Assembly (NCBI GenBank): GCA_001910725.1
Contig: MJGA01000014.1
Location: 372,001-436,000, forward strand
Length of the DNA: 64,000 nucleotides
Direction: 5' to 3'
From: Phanerodontia chrysosporium
Taxonomy: Eukaryota; Basidiomycota; Agaricomycetes; Polyporales; Phanerochaetaceae
The notes under the pieces were generated by a model. The model worked only from the letters and a program-made list of their open reading frames with translations. It did no database searches and was not told where the DNA came from. Position numbers and translations under genes: made by a program. This document shows positions 1 through 10,269 of this stretch, piece after piece (the stretch's first letter is position 1; every line of letters begins with the position of its first letter).

Positions 1-1
1 T

Positions 2-1487
2 TCTCGGCTCCGTGCTCTCACTACCGAGCAAAGTCAAGCTGAGAGGCAGAAAGAAGAAGTCGTTCTACAGCTGCGTCGCACTGAAACGGTAACTTATTAT
101 ATATATGTCGCAGCGAACATATTATTCATTCACTGCCATAGGACATGGCTGACATTCGACAGGAGCTCCAGCGCATCAAGCAAGAGAACCATGTGCTCGA
201 AGATGAGCTCCGTGGTATGTCTATGTCATGAACCATCTGCGTGTAATGTCTTACGCTATGGACAGCCAACTCGAACATGGAGCAAAGAGCGCGCCTACTG
301 GAGAGCAAGGTGGCTGAGAATGCCGAAACCATTGAGCAGCTGCGTCGTGAACGTTCGCTACTTATTGCCGACCATAAGAAACTCCAAAAGCAGTTCGCTC
401 AGGCATCCGAGGTGGGCGCTGTTCATTGGCCCGTAACCAGCCTCCCCGCTGACCCCAGGGCATGGTCATCTAGAACGTCAACAAGCTGCGCAAGAATCAT
501 GCGGCGTCACAAACGTCACACGATAAGCGTCGTCATGCACTCGACTTGCATCTGCTTGAGATCGAGGACTTGCGTCGTGCAATGGCTGCCCAGGCAGACG
601 AGCTGCATCGCGTAGAGGCCGAGACGCAGCGTGCTGCGTCAGAGCGTGGCGACATGGCAAGGACCGTCGCCGCACTAGAGGCAGACCTGCGCCGCGTGCG
701 GCGCGATGCGGAGGCCTTCGGACGCGACTTGCGTGAGCTCCGTGCCCAGAAGGACAAGCTGGAGGCGGAGCGCCGAGACGCGACCGCGAAAGCTGATCGT
801 GCCCAGAAGCAAGCCCAGACGCAGATCCGTGTGCTCAAGGAGGAGGCGCAAGAGCAGCGTGAGCGAGCGCGTGTTGCTCTCGAGGAGTGGAAGCGGCATG
901 TCTGCTCAGGCGCAGCGTAAGCACCGCGACTTCGCTCCGTTCTTTGCCAGAAGCTAACACATTGTACAGTGATAATGGCCAGATTGTTGCCCTGAAAGCC
1001 CAGCATAAGAACGAGTGCAAGGGCTTGATTGTTCAGATCAAGTACCTCAAAGCCAAGTGGACCCGCGAATCAGCACTCCGGCAGGACCTCGGCTACCAGA
1101 AGCAGTACCTTCTTGTGCTACTCGCTCGATGCGAACGGAAGTAAGTCGCGCTGTAGTTCGAGCTGAAGCCACATCTCACAGAGTATTCTCTAGCGAGAAG
1201 AAGATTCTGGCGGCAATTGCCAAGGTCGGCTTCCCGGCCACTCTACCTCACGCTACAGCAAGGCCAGTAGCTAAAGGGCGTTCACTTAAGAGTGTAGTAC
1301 ACTGCGTCATCTTCACGTTGAGAACAAAGTGAGACTTCACCTGCTCATCCTAGATATGTTACTGACTGGCGTTCGCAGACGCGCGAGCGACGCATGGCGA
1401 CAGCAGTGCAACGCCAAGGGGGCGATCGCTGCCGCATTGCAGGATGTGCGCAAGGCACGGGAAGAACACGCCAAGATCTCGTCTTAA
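2..1487 (+). CDS. Spindle pole body protein with C-terminal PACT domain (3' part)
   Basis: The 5' end lies outside the window. Visible exons are 2-88, 142-214, 266-411, 474-916, 970-1140, 1194-1328 and 1379-1487, all with GT-AG introns of about 50 nt and a continuous frame. Most of the product is Arg/Glu/Gln-rich coiled coil. The last 110 residues contain a stretch beginning ECKGLIVQIKYLKAKW, followed by a QKQYLLVLLARCER block and KKILAAIAKVGFP. This is the PACT (pericentrin/AKAP450 centrosomal targeting) signature of fungal Pcp1/PcpA/Spc110-type proteins. By family knowledge, PACT proteins bind calmodulin, anchor at the spindle pole body and recruit gamma-tubulin complexes. It is convergent with the cardiolipin synthase gene, 212 bp away. 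The family call is firm; the exact orthologue is inferred. Confidence 0.85.
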
Positions 1488-1699
1488 GTTATCATCATAT
1501 GTCTTGTTTCTTTGTTTTGATTTTTGTATCTTCGGACGCATCTCTGAGTGTTGCATCAGCCACTACATTAGCATCCACCATAACTGTATCATTAGAGCTC
1601 TCCAAAAATCGTTGAATACTTTTACAACAGATGATTCGTGCGACAGAGAGACATGGGCCACCTTAGTGTCGCAAGGCAGACATAGGTCTAGCCAGGGAC

Positions 1700-2811
1700 T
1701 CAGGAAGGTGGTGGCGGCCGCTTTGTCGGTTGGATTATCTTCACGGCGTTCTTCGAGAACAAGTACGACGCGCCACTCCAGATTGTTGTCGCGCCCACAG
1801 TCCATCTGTGAAGTGGTTAGCGAACGTAACTAAGATATGTACTTGATGACGGACTGAAGTGCCTGGAGGCCCATCGCAAGGTCAAAAGGAAGCAGTGGGC
1901 TCACTGTTGTTACACCCATGAGTAGCAACTGCAAGGCAGTGTTAATCTGCAGGAGACAATGCGAGAAGTGAGTCCTTCCGTGCAATGCGAGCGCAAAGCG
2001 AGCGTACCTTGCTTATGCCCGTAGGATGGACTTCGGCAGACGGTATGGAGAAATCCCAATACCGTGCCCATGTTTTCTGGCCGCGTGCTCGTAACCAAGG
2101 TTTACTTTCACTTCGATAATACACTCACGGGATGTGGCAGAGAGGTGTAGCGAATATAAAACGCGGAAAGACTTAGCAAGACGTCTCTTCCGAGAATAAC
2201 AACAGCGAGAGGGACTGGTGGTTGTATTCAGTGATTATACACTATCCCAGCAACAAGACGCGCACCTGGGATGAGACTCTTCATCGCCAATGTCACCGTC
2301 AATGTCGTCATAAGCGTCTTGTCCGCGGCGGGATCCAGGATAGTCCCCAGGACGGACCGCATGTTGTACCGTCTTGCCATCCAGCCATCGACCTTTGCAG
2401 CCACAAAGAAACAAAAACGCGTGCTTAGAACGCGGTGGTTTGCCACACGAGACAGCAAGTGAAGGAGCAGACCAGATCGGTGAGACCGGCATACACTAGC
2501 AGCGCGGTCGCGGTCACAAAGTTGTCGTGAACGATGGCATAGCCGAGCACGGGGCATGCTATGATGCGCGAGACAGTGAGTAGGTTTGGTATGGTATAGA
2601 TGTTTTCGCGTAGTGTCTCGGTGAGCTTCCCTAGCCTCTTGCCGGGCTCATTGCTGTTCTCGCGTCGAGGATGGTGTACGGAGAACGCCCTAAGCGCGAG
2701 CGGGTGAGCTAGGCGAGGATTCGGAGTGCGTAGAGCCCAAGCGGATAGTCTGGAGACACCAGACCAGCGAAGACAACGAGCAGAGACTAGCGGTGGACGA
2801 AGGACGAGCAT
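1700..2811 (-). CDS. CRD1: Cardiolipin synthase, mitochondrial (CDP-alcohol phosphatidyltransferase)
   Basis: Spliced from 2811-2473, 2392-2266, 2214-2129, 2076-2008, 1946-1855 and 1805-1700, giving 272 residues with phases that all agree. The protein joins phosphatidylglycerol and CDP-diacylglycerol to make cardiolipin in the inner mitochondrial membrane. The CDP-alcohol phosphotransferase motif D-x2-DG-x2-AR-x8-G-x3-D-x3-D is complete at about residues 112-137, with exon 1 ending just after the first D-L. The first 60 residues are Arg/Ser/Leu-rich without acidic residues, as expected for a mitochondrial presequence. Hydrophobic segments follow, and a KTWARYWDFSIPSAEVHPT block is typical of fungal Crd1. 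The last intron uses a weak GTCCGT donor, chosen because only it keeps the conserved C-terminal frame. The start lies 177 bp from that of the divergent coiled-coil gene. Confidence 0.92.
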
Positions 2812-2988
2812 GGTGAAGGAGAAGGTTCAAAGCGCGAGCCGTCACGGCAAGGTGTCTCGGAAAGCACAGACGCCCATACACCTCTCCAACTACGACTACG
2901 ACGTCCTCCGCTTCCTCTTCTTCGTCTCTCTCTTTGAACTGGCTATAACACGTCGCCCACATTCCTTAAAGCTACGCCTGCAGTACGA
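2812..2988. promoter_or_regulatory. Short shared promoter between divergent genes
   Basis: These 177 bp separate the start codons of CRD1 (leftward) and the coiled-coil gene (rightward), so promoters and 5' UTRs of both must lie here. The rightward strand is pyrimidine-rich (CT blocks around 2881-2935), a common feature near fungal transcription starts. No TATA box or factor site can be named with confidence. Confidence 0.45.
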
Positions 2989-5035
2989 TGTCCTCGCCGT
3001 ACCTTAATTCGCCCACACCGCTCGGAAGGCCGATCTCCAGACCCTCGTCGCGTAACTCGATGACTGTCAGGTCGCAAAGCCCCATAGTAACCCCGCAGGA
3101 CGATGCGAGTACGTGTCATCCTCAAGTACAGACATGTGGGGTATTGTTGTAGATATTACCGAGGCGCCAGCGGCCCGGGGCAGTGAGGGACGATGCAGAA
3201 GTATCGAGTCCTTCACCACAGAGAGGACTGAGCTCGTCTCAAAATGCCTCTTGTCGCCTTCCGCTTCCAAGGCACACTGAGGGACGTCGATGGCAGCCCT
3301 GGTCGTATAGGGTTTAGCGTCCAAGAAGTATTGCGCTGAGCGCGCATACATCGAGATTCCGTTGTCTGTGCCGGCATGGAATCATCATACAGGTGCACGT
3401 TTAGTCAAAATGCGGAGCGTCCCTGATATCCCCGGCCACATAAGCTGGAGTGACCTTTCTCTCCTTCCGTCTTTTCGTCTCAGACATATTTGCTCGCGTG
3501 CTGACTTCGCTCCTCAGTTGCCATCCGCACCCAAATGTCGACTCTCAAGCATAACATTCGGCAACAGCAAGCTCAACTGCATAACCTTGAGAACAACCTA
3601 CGCAATTCACGGACTGTCCCTGCCGGAATTCTAAGCTCGCCGCCAATGACTCCGGACGAACTGGATAACGAGCCTTCGTCCTCAGGTCACTCTCATTCAC
3701 ATACCCCTTCTTCGGCGAGTTCGAGCCAGGGTATCAAGTTGCAACGTCGCTCTTCGTATGAGGTCTTATCCGGACTTGCCGGACCCGACAGCAACTTGCC
3801 GTTGCCGCGTCCAAATGGAAATAGCGCTCGCCCGAGCTCGTATACGGAGGAGAGCCCGATGAGCATACGGGAGGGAATACCTGCGACATCGCCAAGTAAA
3901 CGTGTGTCTAGTCCGACGCGTACGCTCAGTCGTACGTCTTGTTTTCCACATGCACGCATTGCGCTGACCACCGACCCGTCGCAACAGGTATCCCCGTGTC
4001 GTCTGTCGGTGCGTATCACCGTCTTATAAATTTGTCGTTACCTGATACCATCTCGAAGGGCACGCGCGCATGTTAGCAGAAGAGGACTCAGGACTGGGAT
4101 CGTCGATTTCATCGCTACAACCAATATCTCCAAATCGTAGGGCATCGTTCACGCCAGGAAATACCACTAGAGTGCTGGCAGACTTGCAAGCCGGCGTGCT
4201 CAACGCGAAGAACGCGCTCGAGAACACGAAAGCCCAGCTACGACTCAGCCAGCGTCAAGTAAGCCAGCTGACACGCCAAACCGAAGACCTCAAGGAGGTT
4301 CGAGAGCGACTGCGGTTAGAGAACGAGGGTTTGAACAACGTTGTAGCTCGGAAAGAGCGGTTACTTCAGGAGGTACATGGCTCGCCGCAGCGATTGGCGT
4401 CACGCTCATCCGTTGCAGGTCCTAGAGCGAGCGCGAAAAGCGGAAGCTGAGGTCGTCACGCTGAAGTCGCAGCTCAAGACGGAAACGACAACGTCGAAGA
4501 AGAGCCTACGCGAGATGGAAGCGGCACTTACTGAAGCGCAGGCGCGATCACAGAAGTGCGAGCGTGAGTACATCACTATGCGAGACTCGCTGAAGGGGCT
4601 TGTGGAGTCGTTCAAGCGCGATCACGACGGTTTACGTGAGGAGATGCGGAAACGCGAGGAGAAGCTGCGGCGCGAGGCTGAGGAGGTGCGGAAGAAGTAC
4701 CTGAAGCTGATAGAAGAAGTGAGGAAGGAGCGAGAAGAAGAAGGGCGGGGAATGAAGGAAGTCATGCGCCTGAAGGATGAAAGCCTGAAGGTGACGAAGG
4801 AAATCGAGGAGGGTTTGAAGGAGGAAGTCGCGCGGCTCAGGGCAGAAGTGGACCGATCAAACCGGGAGAGCGAAGGGGCAATCAAGACATCGAAGTGCGT
4901 CGTTGTGCCAGTTTTCTCGTGCCTTACTGATGCCGTTCATGTAGACACTTGGCAGAAGAACTTGCTCGCCTCCGGCGTCTTATGCGCAACGCTGGATCCG
5001 CCGAAGCCGCGACTGCGGCTGAAGTGCCACCTTAA
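2989..5035 (+). CDS. Coiled-coil protein, possibly She3-like
   Basis: The well-supported part runs from ATG 3535 to stop 5035: 3535-3931, 3988-4008 (a 21-nt micro-exon), 4059-4372, 4419-4894 and 4945-5035. A Ser/Pro-rich first exon from 2989 (starting MSSPYLNSPTPLGR) looks like the true N-terminus. I could not splice 3109-3534 cleanly, and one base may be missing there. The product has a disordered Ser-rich N-terminal half (about residues 20-130 from 3535), then roughly 230 residues of dense Glu/Lys/Arg coiled coil with a conserved-looking LRLENEGLNNVVARKERLLQ segment. That layout resembles basidiomycete proteins annotated as She3 (mRNA-transport adaptor), but I rely on memory for this and rate it low. 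A cytoskeletal or trafficking adaptor role is a guess. Confidence 0.7.
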
Positions 5036-5515
5036 GCATGTCCGGTTTTCCTTGGATAATACAGCGGCTAATTTCATATCATACGTATACCATTCACTCT
5101 CTTTTATACTCTACATTCCGTTGCTCACGTATACCCACCAAATGCATGTTGATGTCGCCTTGCTATCTATGTCACAAGCTGTCGATCGTCGCTCTGCAAT
5201 GCATATCATGACCCAAGCTCACTCCTCATTCCGTAGTAGGCCTCGCCTCTGGTTCATGGACCTGTTCGGAGGTGTGTACCGCGTGGCGCTAATAGGCTCT
5301 AGACGCAACGCCCATATCGATGGGTGCTTAAATGAAGGCGATGAGCTCGACAGACCCTAGTTTCATTAATTTCTCACTTTGCAAGCCGAATGGTACTGCA
5401 TATGGACAAGCATATTGTCGGTGAGTTGACCTATGAATGTAGCTTTCTTTAATTGACGACGGTGCTCAGTATAAAACAGGACACCTCAGCCAAGCGGGCA
5501 GACACAACCCCTGCC
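5036..5515. other. Intergenic, no gene seen
   Basis: About 480 bp between the coiled-coil gene and the next start. It is relatively AT-rich in its first half and likely holds the terminator of one gene and the promoter of the next. No repeat, RNA gene or conserved frame was recognised. Confidence 0.4.
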
Positions 5516-6456
5516 ATGCAAACTGCTTCCCAACCCGACCTCGTAGGCGCGGCGGCAGAGCGTGGTATCGCGCACACTTTGTCGACCACCCACTGTACGA
5601 ATCTCGCGATCCGAGGGCGTTGACACCAGGCCGATCTGCTCTCGTCAAAGTGTGGTGCCAGCTCTGTCTCGACGCACGAGTCAACGACGTCTTCCATCTA
5701 GAAGCGAAAGAGCTCGCGCATGGCGAGCGGGCGGCCGTGCGCGACAGGGCAGACATCGCCGCTGAACGTATGTGCTCCCGCCGCATTCGCCGTAGCCCTC
5801 TCGCTCACCGGCACCTCGACAGTGTGGGACGCACCTGACGCCGGCTGGATACCGTCCGACACCTCGCGATGCCTCGTCCACCTGCGCGACTGCAGGCTCC
5901 AGCCGCACGACGTCCGCGAGCGCGCGCGCGCCCAGAAGGAAGCCCAGAACCATTCGCGCGCGTGCCCGAGGACGCGCCCTGGACTGCGCCTGCAGCGAGG
6001 AGCGGCCCGAGCCCACACGCGCCCGAGGCGGCGGTTCCAGCAGCACCGGTCCTCGTTCCGAATCCCCATGCGGCCGTGCCGTTCATCTCGCAGCCCGGTG
6101 TGGTGGTCGTGAGCCATATCACGTATGCCTATCAGCCGCACGCTGAATCGCTACCGTGTCGGCTGCCCTCGCCGGTGGAGGCAGGATACGGAATGCCCCC
6201 GCGCCCGCAGCCAGGTTGGCAGGGGACTGTTGTTCAAGACATAGGTGGGATGGTAAGACATAGACTTGGTCACCACGTATCACTGCTCACTCGCTACCGG
6301 TTCTTGAATCCAGAATGTTGTGCAGAACGGAGTCCCGCAGATAGAAGGAGCCGCACTGTTTCATGAGGCGTCGACCTGCCCCCAGAGGCCCTTCAAGATC
6401 CGCAATTTTGGCAGGATCTCGAAAGATTGTTCGAAGACGGTGCTCACGACTTGTAA
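5516..6456 (+). CDS. Cys/His-containing fungal protein of unknown function, frames interrupted
   Basis: Pieces of one protein lie in three frames. The likely start is ATG 5516 (MQTASQPDL). It is followed by a W-x3-HF ... VWCQLC ... block (5555-5768), an intron about 5769-5826, and a CLVHLRDC ... RERARAQKEA segment. Then come a Pro/Ala-rich linker ending VVQDIGGM, an intron from about 6254 to 6313, and an acidic end closing in FEDGAHDL at 6456. The W/HF/WC-x2-C/C-x2-H-x3-C spacing recalls BED-like zinc-binding regions of Agaricomycete lineage-specific proteins, so DNA binding is possible but not shown. To read it as one protein, one base has to be supplied near 5563, between 5905 and 5945, and near 6365. 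These may be sequence errors or true inactivation. Confidence 0.5.
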
Positions 6457-6995
6457 ACTCAGAAGGTTGTGTACTCTTCAGAAATTTCTTATTGCTTCCC
6501 TTGCTCGATGTATCTGTAATCAGTAGCCGACTATGATAGTTTTTACGAGCTCTCTCTGCGGTGATTCTGGCGGCATCGGTATCGTTACGGCTTCTATGAC
6601 TTTTGCTGTGAGTGTGGCGCATAGCTAGTAATGCGTAAACACAGAGCCCTATGTTGCAAGCTATGGGCTTTTGCATACCATATCTATGACGACCAGCTTG
6701 GGTGGGAATCGTCGTAAAACCGCTGCTACCCCTTCCAATGCAGTCAACAAATGATTGTCGAACTCCCTGCGCATGTGGCGTGGGAATACTTCTCTAGGGA
6801 CGCCATAGACTAGATAGGTCTCAGTATATAAGCAAGTAAGTGTGACAGTATATAAAAGTATCGAATAGATGTGGTAGATAACGTACACGGAAACTACAAA
6901 CTCGGCATAGTACCAAGCTAATCCAATATGAGAGAATACCGCAAGAATACCAGAACTCAGACGAGATAACCAGGGAACGAGCGATTCCAGAGCTT
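6457..6995. other. Intergenic, no gene seen
   Basis: About 540 bp between two convergent genes, AT-richer than its surroundings. Small leftward frames here (for instance 6999-6661) have no recognisable domain and no coding bias, so I left them out. Confidence 0.4.
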
Positions 6996-8382
6996 TCAAT
7001 CTTCACTGAGTATCCTCATCACTCGGCGCCCACGACGAACGAATGGGACCTCGTTCCCGAGCGGCGGGAACGCGGGCGAGCTGCCGAACGAGAAGTCGAG
7101 GTTGCCCTGGCTGCCATCATCGGAGGCGAAGACGTCAGGCTCGGGGCGGGCGCTGCGCGGCACGGCGCGGGGTGCTTGGCGATGTATCTTGGGGGTGGAG
7201 GGCTGGTCCCGGCCGGCGCGGCCGGCGGGCTGCGCGGCGCGGCGCGAAGACGACGCGTGGGCGGGGCCCGAGGCAGACGCAGACGCCTGCTCGGGCGGGG
7301 CATACGGAGCATCGAGCGAATGCCGCGCGCGCGCCTTGCTGGGCCCGTCGCGTTCCTCTGCGTCGAGCTCCTGGCTGACGTCAGGCGCGCCCGCGTCCAT
7401 TGCATCGAAGAGGCTCTGCAGCGGTGTCACCCGCCGCCACCCCCCAGGTAATGGTACACCCACGGGCGAGGCCTCCGCTACGCTGCTGTCGATCCATTGG
7501 CGTACGCGCGAGGTGGTGGTGTCCTCCTCGCCCTCGCCTTCCGCGTCTAGGGCGCCGACGAGTCGCTTACTCGTGAGCCGAGGGCGTTTGGGGAGCGGCG
7601 CCACAGGCCTGCGGTCATGCGTGTCCGTTGCGTTCGCGGGTTCCTCTCTTGTGGATATCTCGAGGGCTGCCTGGGTGCTTTTGCGCTTTTTGGACTGGCT
7701 AGCGATTTGCTTGCTGCAAGGGTCTTGTCAGAATAGCAAGAACGGCATTCTCAGAGACCACATACTCTTCCGCAGCAAGCTTCTTCAACTTGTTATACTT
7801 TTCTTTTACATCCCGGTATTTCTTCTCCCACTCTGCGACTTCCATCTCGAGTGCGTCATTCTCCTCCGAGGCCGTATCGAGCTCGTCGCGAAGCTGTCTT
7901 TCTTTCTCGCGGTAGTTGGCGACTGCGTCCTGGCTCGCCTCGCAGGTAGCCATGAGGCGCTCCTTGTCGCGTAGCAAATGTTCGTTCTTCCGCTTCAGCG
8001 TGGCGATCTTTTCGCGAAGGCGGGCATTGTCCATCTGGAGCCTCTCGTTGCGCGCCTCTAGGTTTTGCATGACGTCGGACGGCGAGGGGTATACGCGCCG
8101 CACAGCGGGCTGCATAAACGCGTGGTACTTTTGCGGCACGAAACGCAAGTCTGGGGTCGCTGTATGCGTGTGCGAAACATCAGCATGTCGCGGTAGTCAC
8201 CCTTTGTGAGGAGACTCACCGATTGTGAAAGGAGCCCGACACGTCGGGCAGGGGCACTCGACGGCATCGTCACATAGTTCAATGCATTTCATGAGACATG
8301 CCTCGCAGTGTATGTGGCCGCACGGGACGACGACGGGCGAGCGTGCGTCTTCGAGACAGATTGCGCATGTTGTGCCAGACAT
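6996..8382 (-). CDS. RING-finger protein with coiled coil (likely E3 ubiquitin ligase)
   Basis: Exons 8382-8220, 8159-7766 and 7713-6996 give 424 residues in one frame. The N-terminus is a complete C3HC4 RING: CAIC at residues 6-9, C-x-H-x2-C-x2-C about residues 21-30, and CPCPTC closing it. A long heptad-rich coiled coil follows (about 75-185, NERLQMDNARLREK and onward). The remaining C-terminal half is Ser/Pro/Ala-rich and basic. RING plus coiled coil suggests a dimeric ubiquitin ligase; no substrate can be named. The gene is divergent from a second RING plus coiled-coil gene, with 371 bp between the start codons, which suggests an old duplication. The RING is certain; the biological role is unknown. 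Confidence 0.85.
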
Positions 8383-8753
8383 CGCGGGCAGGAGTGGCGG
8401 CGGGGAATTGTCACCGTGGTAGAAGCTTCGGTAGGTCTGTTTAGTGTGTGTATCGCGCTCGAGGTCTTCGGCACTGCGGTTACGGCTCTGGTCGCCGTCG
8501 CTCGCGATGAGGAGAGAGGACGCGGGAACAGAGACGCCTGACTTTGATGGCAGCCTAACGCGGTCACGTGCTCCCTGCGCGTCACTGATGCGCGCGTCTG
8601 TTGCTTTCTCACAACCACCTCCGAAGAACTACGTCCGCCTTTGGAAGCTGCGCAGGTATAGTCTTCTCATGGCTCAATACACTGCGGTATCTTATTGACA
8701 TGTGACTTTTTAGGCTCTCTTTTACTTACGGTCCGTGCCGTGTCTAGGTCTCA
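8383..8753. promoter_or_regulatory. Divergent promoter of two RING genes
   Basis: A 371-bp region between two outward-facing start codons must hold both promoters. It is fairly GC-rich near 8480-8600. I see no clear TATA box and no named operator. Confidence 0.4.
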
Positions 8754-10269
8754 ATGGCAGACGGTACTACGAGCAGCTCGGGGCAGAACAGAGATCTCTT
8801 GCGAATATATTGCGCGATATGTGTCGGGTACCATCCTACAGAAGTGATGCGTGGCCTGCCTTGCGGTGCGTAGCCCTTCTACTACTGATATCACATGGCC
8901 TCAACCATCACATTGCAGGCCATGTATTCTGCGACTCCGGCCTGCAGGGCTACTTCAAGACGCTCAGCGCAAACGCCGGAAACCAGCTCTTGACCCTTCG
9001 CCATCGTAAATGTCCTGGCTGCCGTGCCGATCTGAAGCGGTCCGACGAGCCGCGTCAGCTCTTTCTACAGGCCTGCTTCGCGCGGCAAAGCGCTGCGGAG
9101 GCCGACACTGTGTACGACGAGACTGAGATCTCGACGGACACCCCCACCGGCGGCACCATGGCCACGGGAACGTACAGCACCCAGGTGCACAAGCGCGCGG
9201 CGCAAGCGGCGCAGAGCGTCGCCGCGCTCGACCGCCAGAGCGGCTCGCCGTCGGTGCGCCGCGCCGCGCAGCAACTCACCAGCGTCCTGGGGAGCATGCA
9301 CTCGGACGAGGCGGAGGACCACGTCAAGGCGCTGCTCGGGGCGCTTGCGTCGTTCCTCGGCGACGTCGTGTGCGGCGTGTTCGACGCGCTCCGCGAGAAG
9401 GAGCGGCTCGTCCACGAGGGCGAGCGCAGGCGCGCACGACTCCAACAGCAGGTCGACGAGCGCACGAGCGAGGCCGAGAAGATCGAGCGGCTCCTCGAGG
9501 ATGCGCTTGCAACGGCGGAGCGTGGCACGCTCGAGGTCACGCAGCTGAAGAGCGAGGTGCAGCGGCTCGAGACATCGAAGCAGGCGGACAAGAAGAGGAT
9601 TGCTGGGCTCCAGATGGAGGCTGAGCAAGCGAGAAGCACGGTGCGTCTTTCTCACCAACTGGATATGAACGTAGACGCTCATGGCGAGATAGGAACGCCG
9701 CCTGCGACACAAGATCGTCGACCTCGAGGCAGAGCTCCAGCGGACGGCTGCGGAGCTCGAGACGCAGCGCGAGTCGGCAGAGCAACAGCGTCAAGAGAAC
9801 GAGGATCTCCAAAGCCAGCTCGAGAGCCAGATCGACTACGCATACGACGCATACGACGCGCGACGCGCAGAGCGAGTTCGACACCGTGTTCGTGCAGGGC
9901 CCGTCGCGCAGCCAGACCTGGGAGACGGAAACTTTCGTCGGAGACGTCGACCTCGACAGCTCGCCGTCGCGGCCCACGACGCCGCGACGTTCCTCGCGCG
10001 CGCCGTCCGTTGTCCCGTCCGTTGCCCCGCCTGTCACGTCGTCTCGCGGAGCCACCGCCTCGCATGCTCGCAGGCCGGCCAGTGGTGTGGCGTCGCTCCT
10101 GCGCCCGACATTTGGCTCTGACTGGTCGCTGCCCCCGCCGTCCGCGAAGCGCAAGCGCACTGCGGACGACGAGCGCAAGAAGCCGTTTCCGATAAAGACG
10201 GATAAGAACGGGCGGCCGGTGGGGCAGCTGCAGGTGGGGCCACGGATAAAGCTGAACAAGTACAACTGA
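8754..10269 (+). CDS. RING-like plus coiled-coil protein with frame-shifting 7-bp duplication
   Basis: Exons 8754-8865, 8919-9640 and 9693-10269. The N-terminal RING has CAIC (residues 22-25), PCGHVFC and CPGC, but the expected C-x2-C pair after the His reads CDSG. One zinc ligand is therefore replaced by Gly. A coiled coil of about 150 residues follows (9370-9850). In exon 3 the frame starting ERRLRHKIVDLEAELQ runs into a directly repeated CGACGCG (9854-9867). After it, the natural-looking frame (SEFDTVFVQGPSRS to the basic end closing IKLNKYN) is shifted by one. Removing one repeat unit restores a continuous reading of about 465 residues. The lost ligand and the shift may mean decay, or the shift may be an assembly artefact. 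It sits head-to-head with the canonical RING gene. Confidence 0.7.
9854..9867 (+). repeat. 7-bp tandem duplication CGACGCG x2
   Basis: Two adjacent copies of CGACGCG inside the coding region. Seven is not a multiple of three, so the extra unit shifts the frame of the downstream 400 nt. It lies within a larger degenerate ACGACGCAT repeat (9838-9867), a plausible replication-slippage site. Confidence 0.75.
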
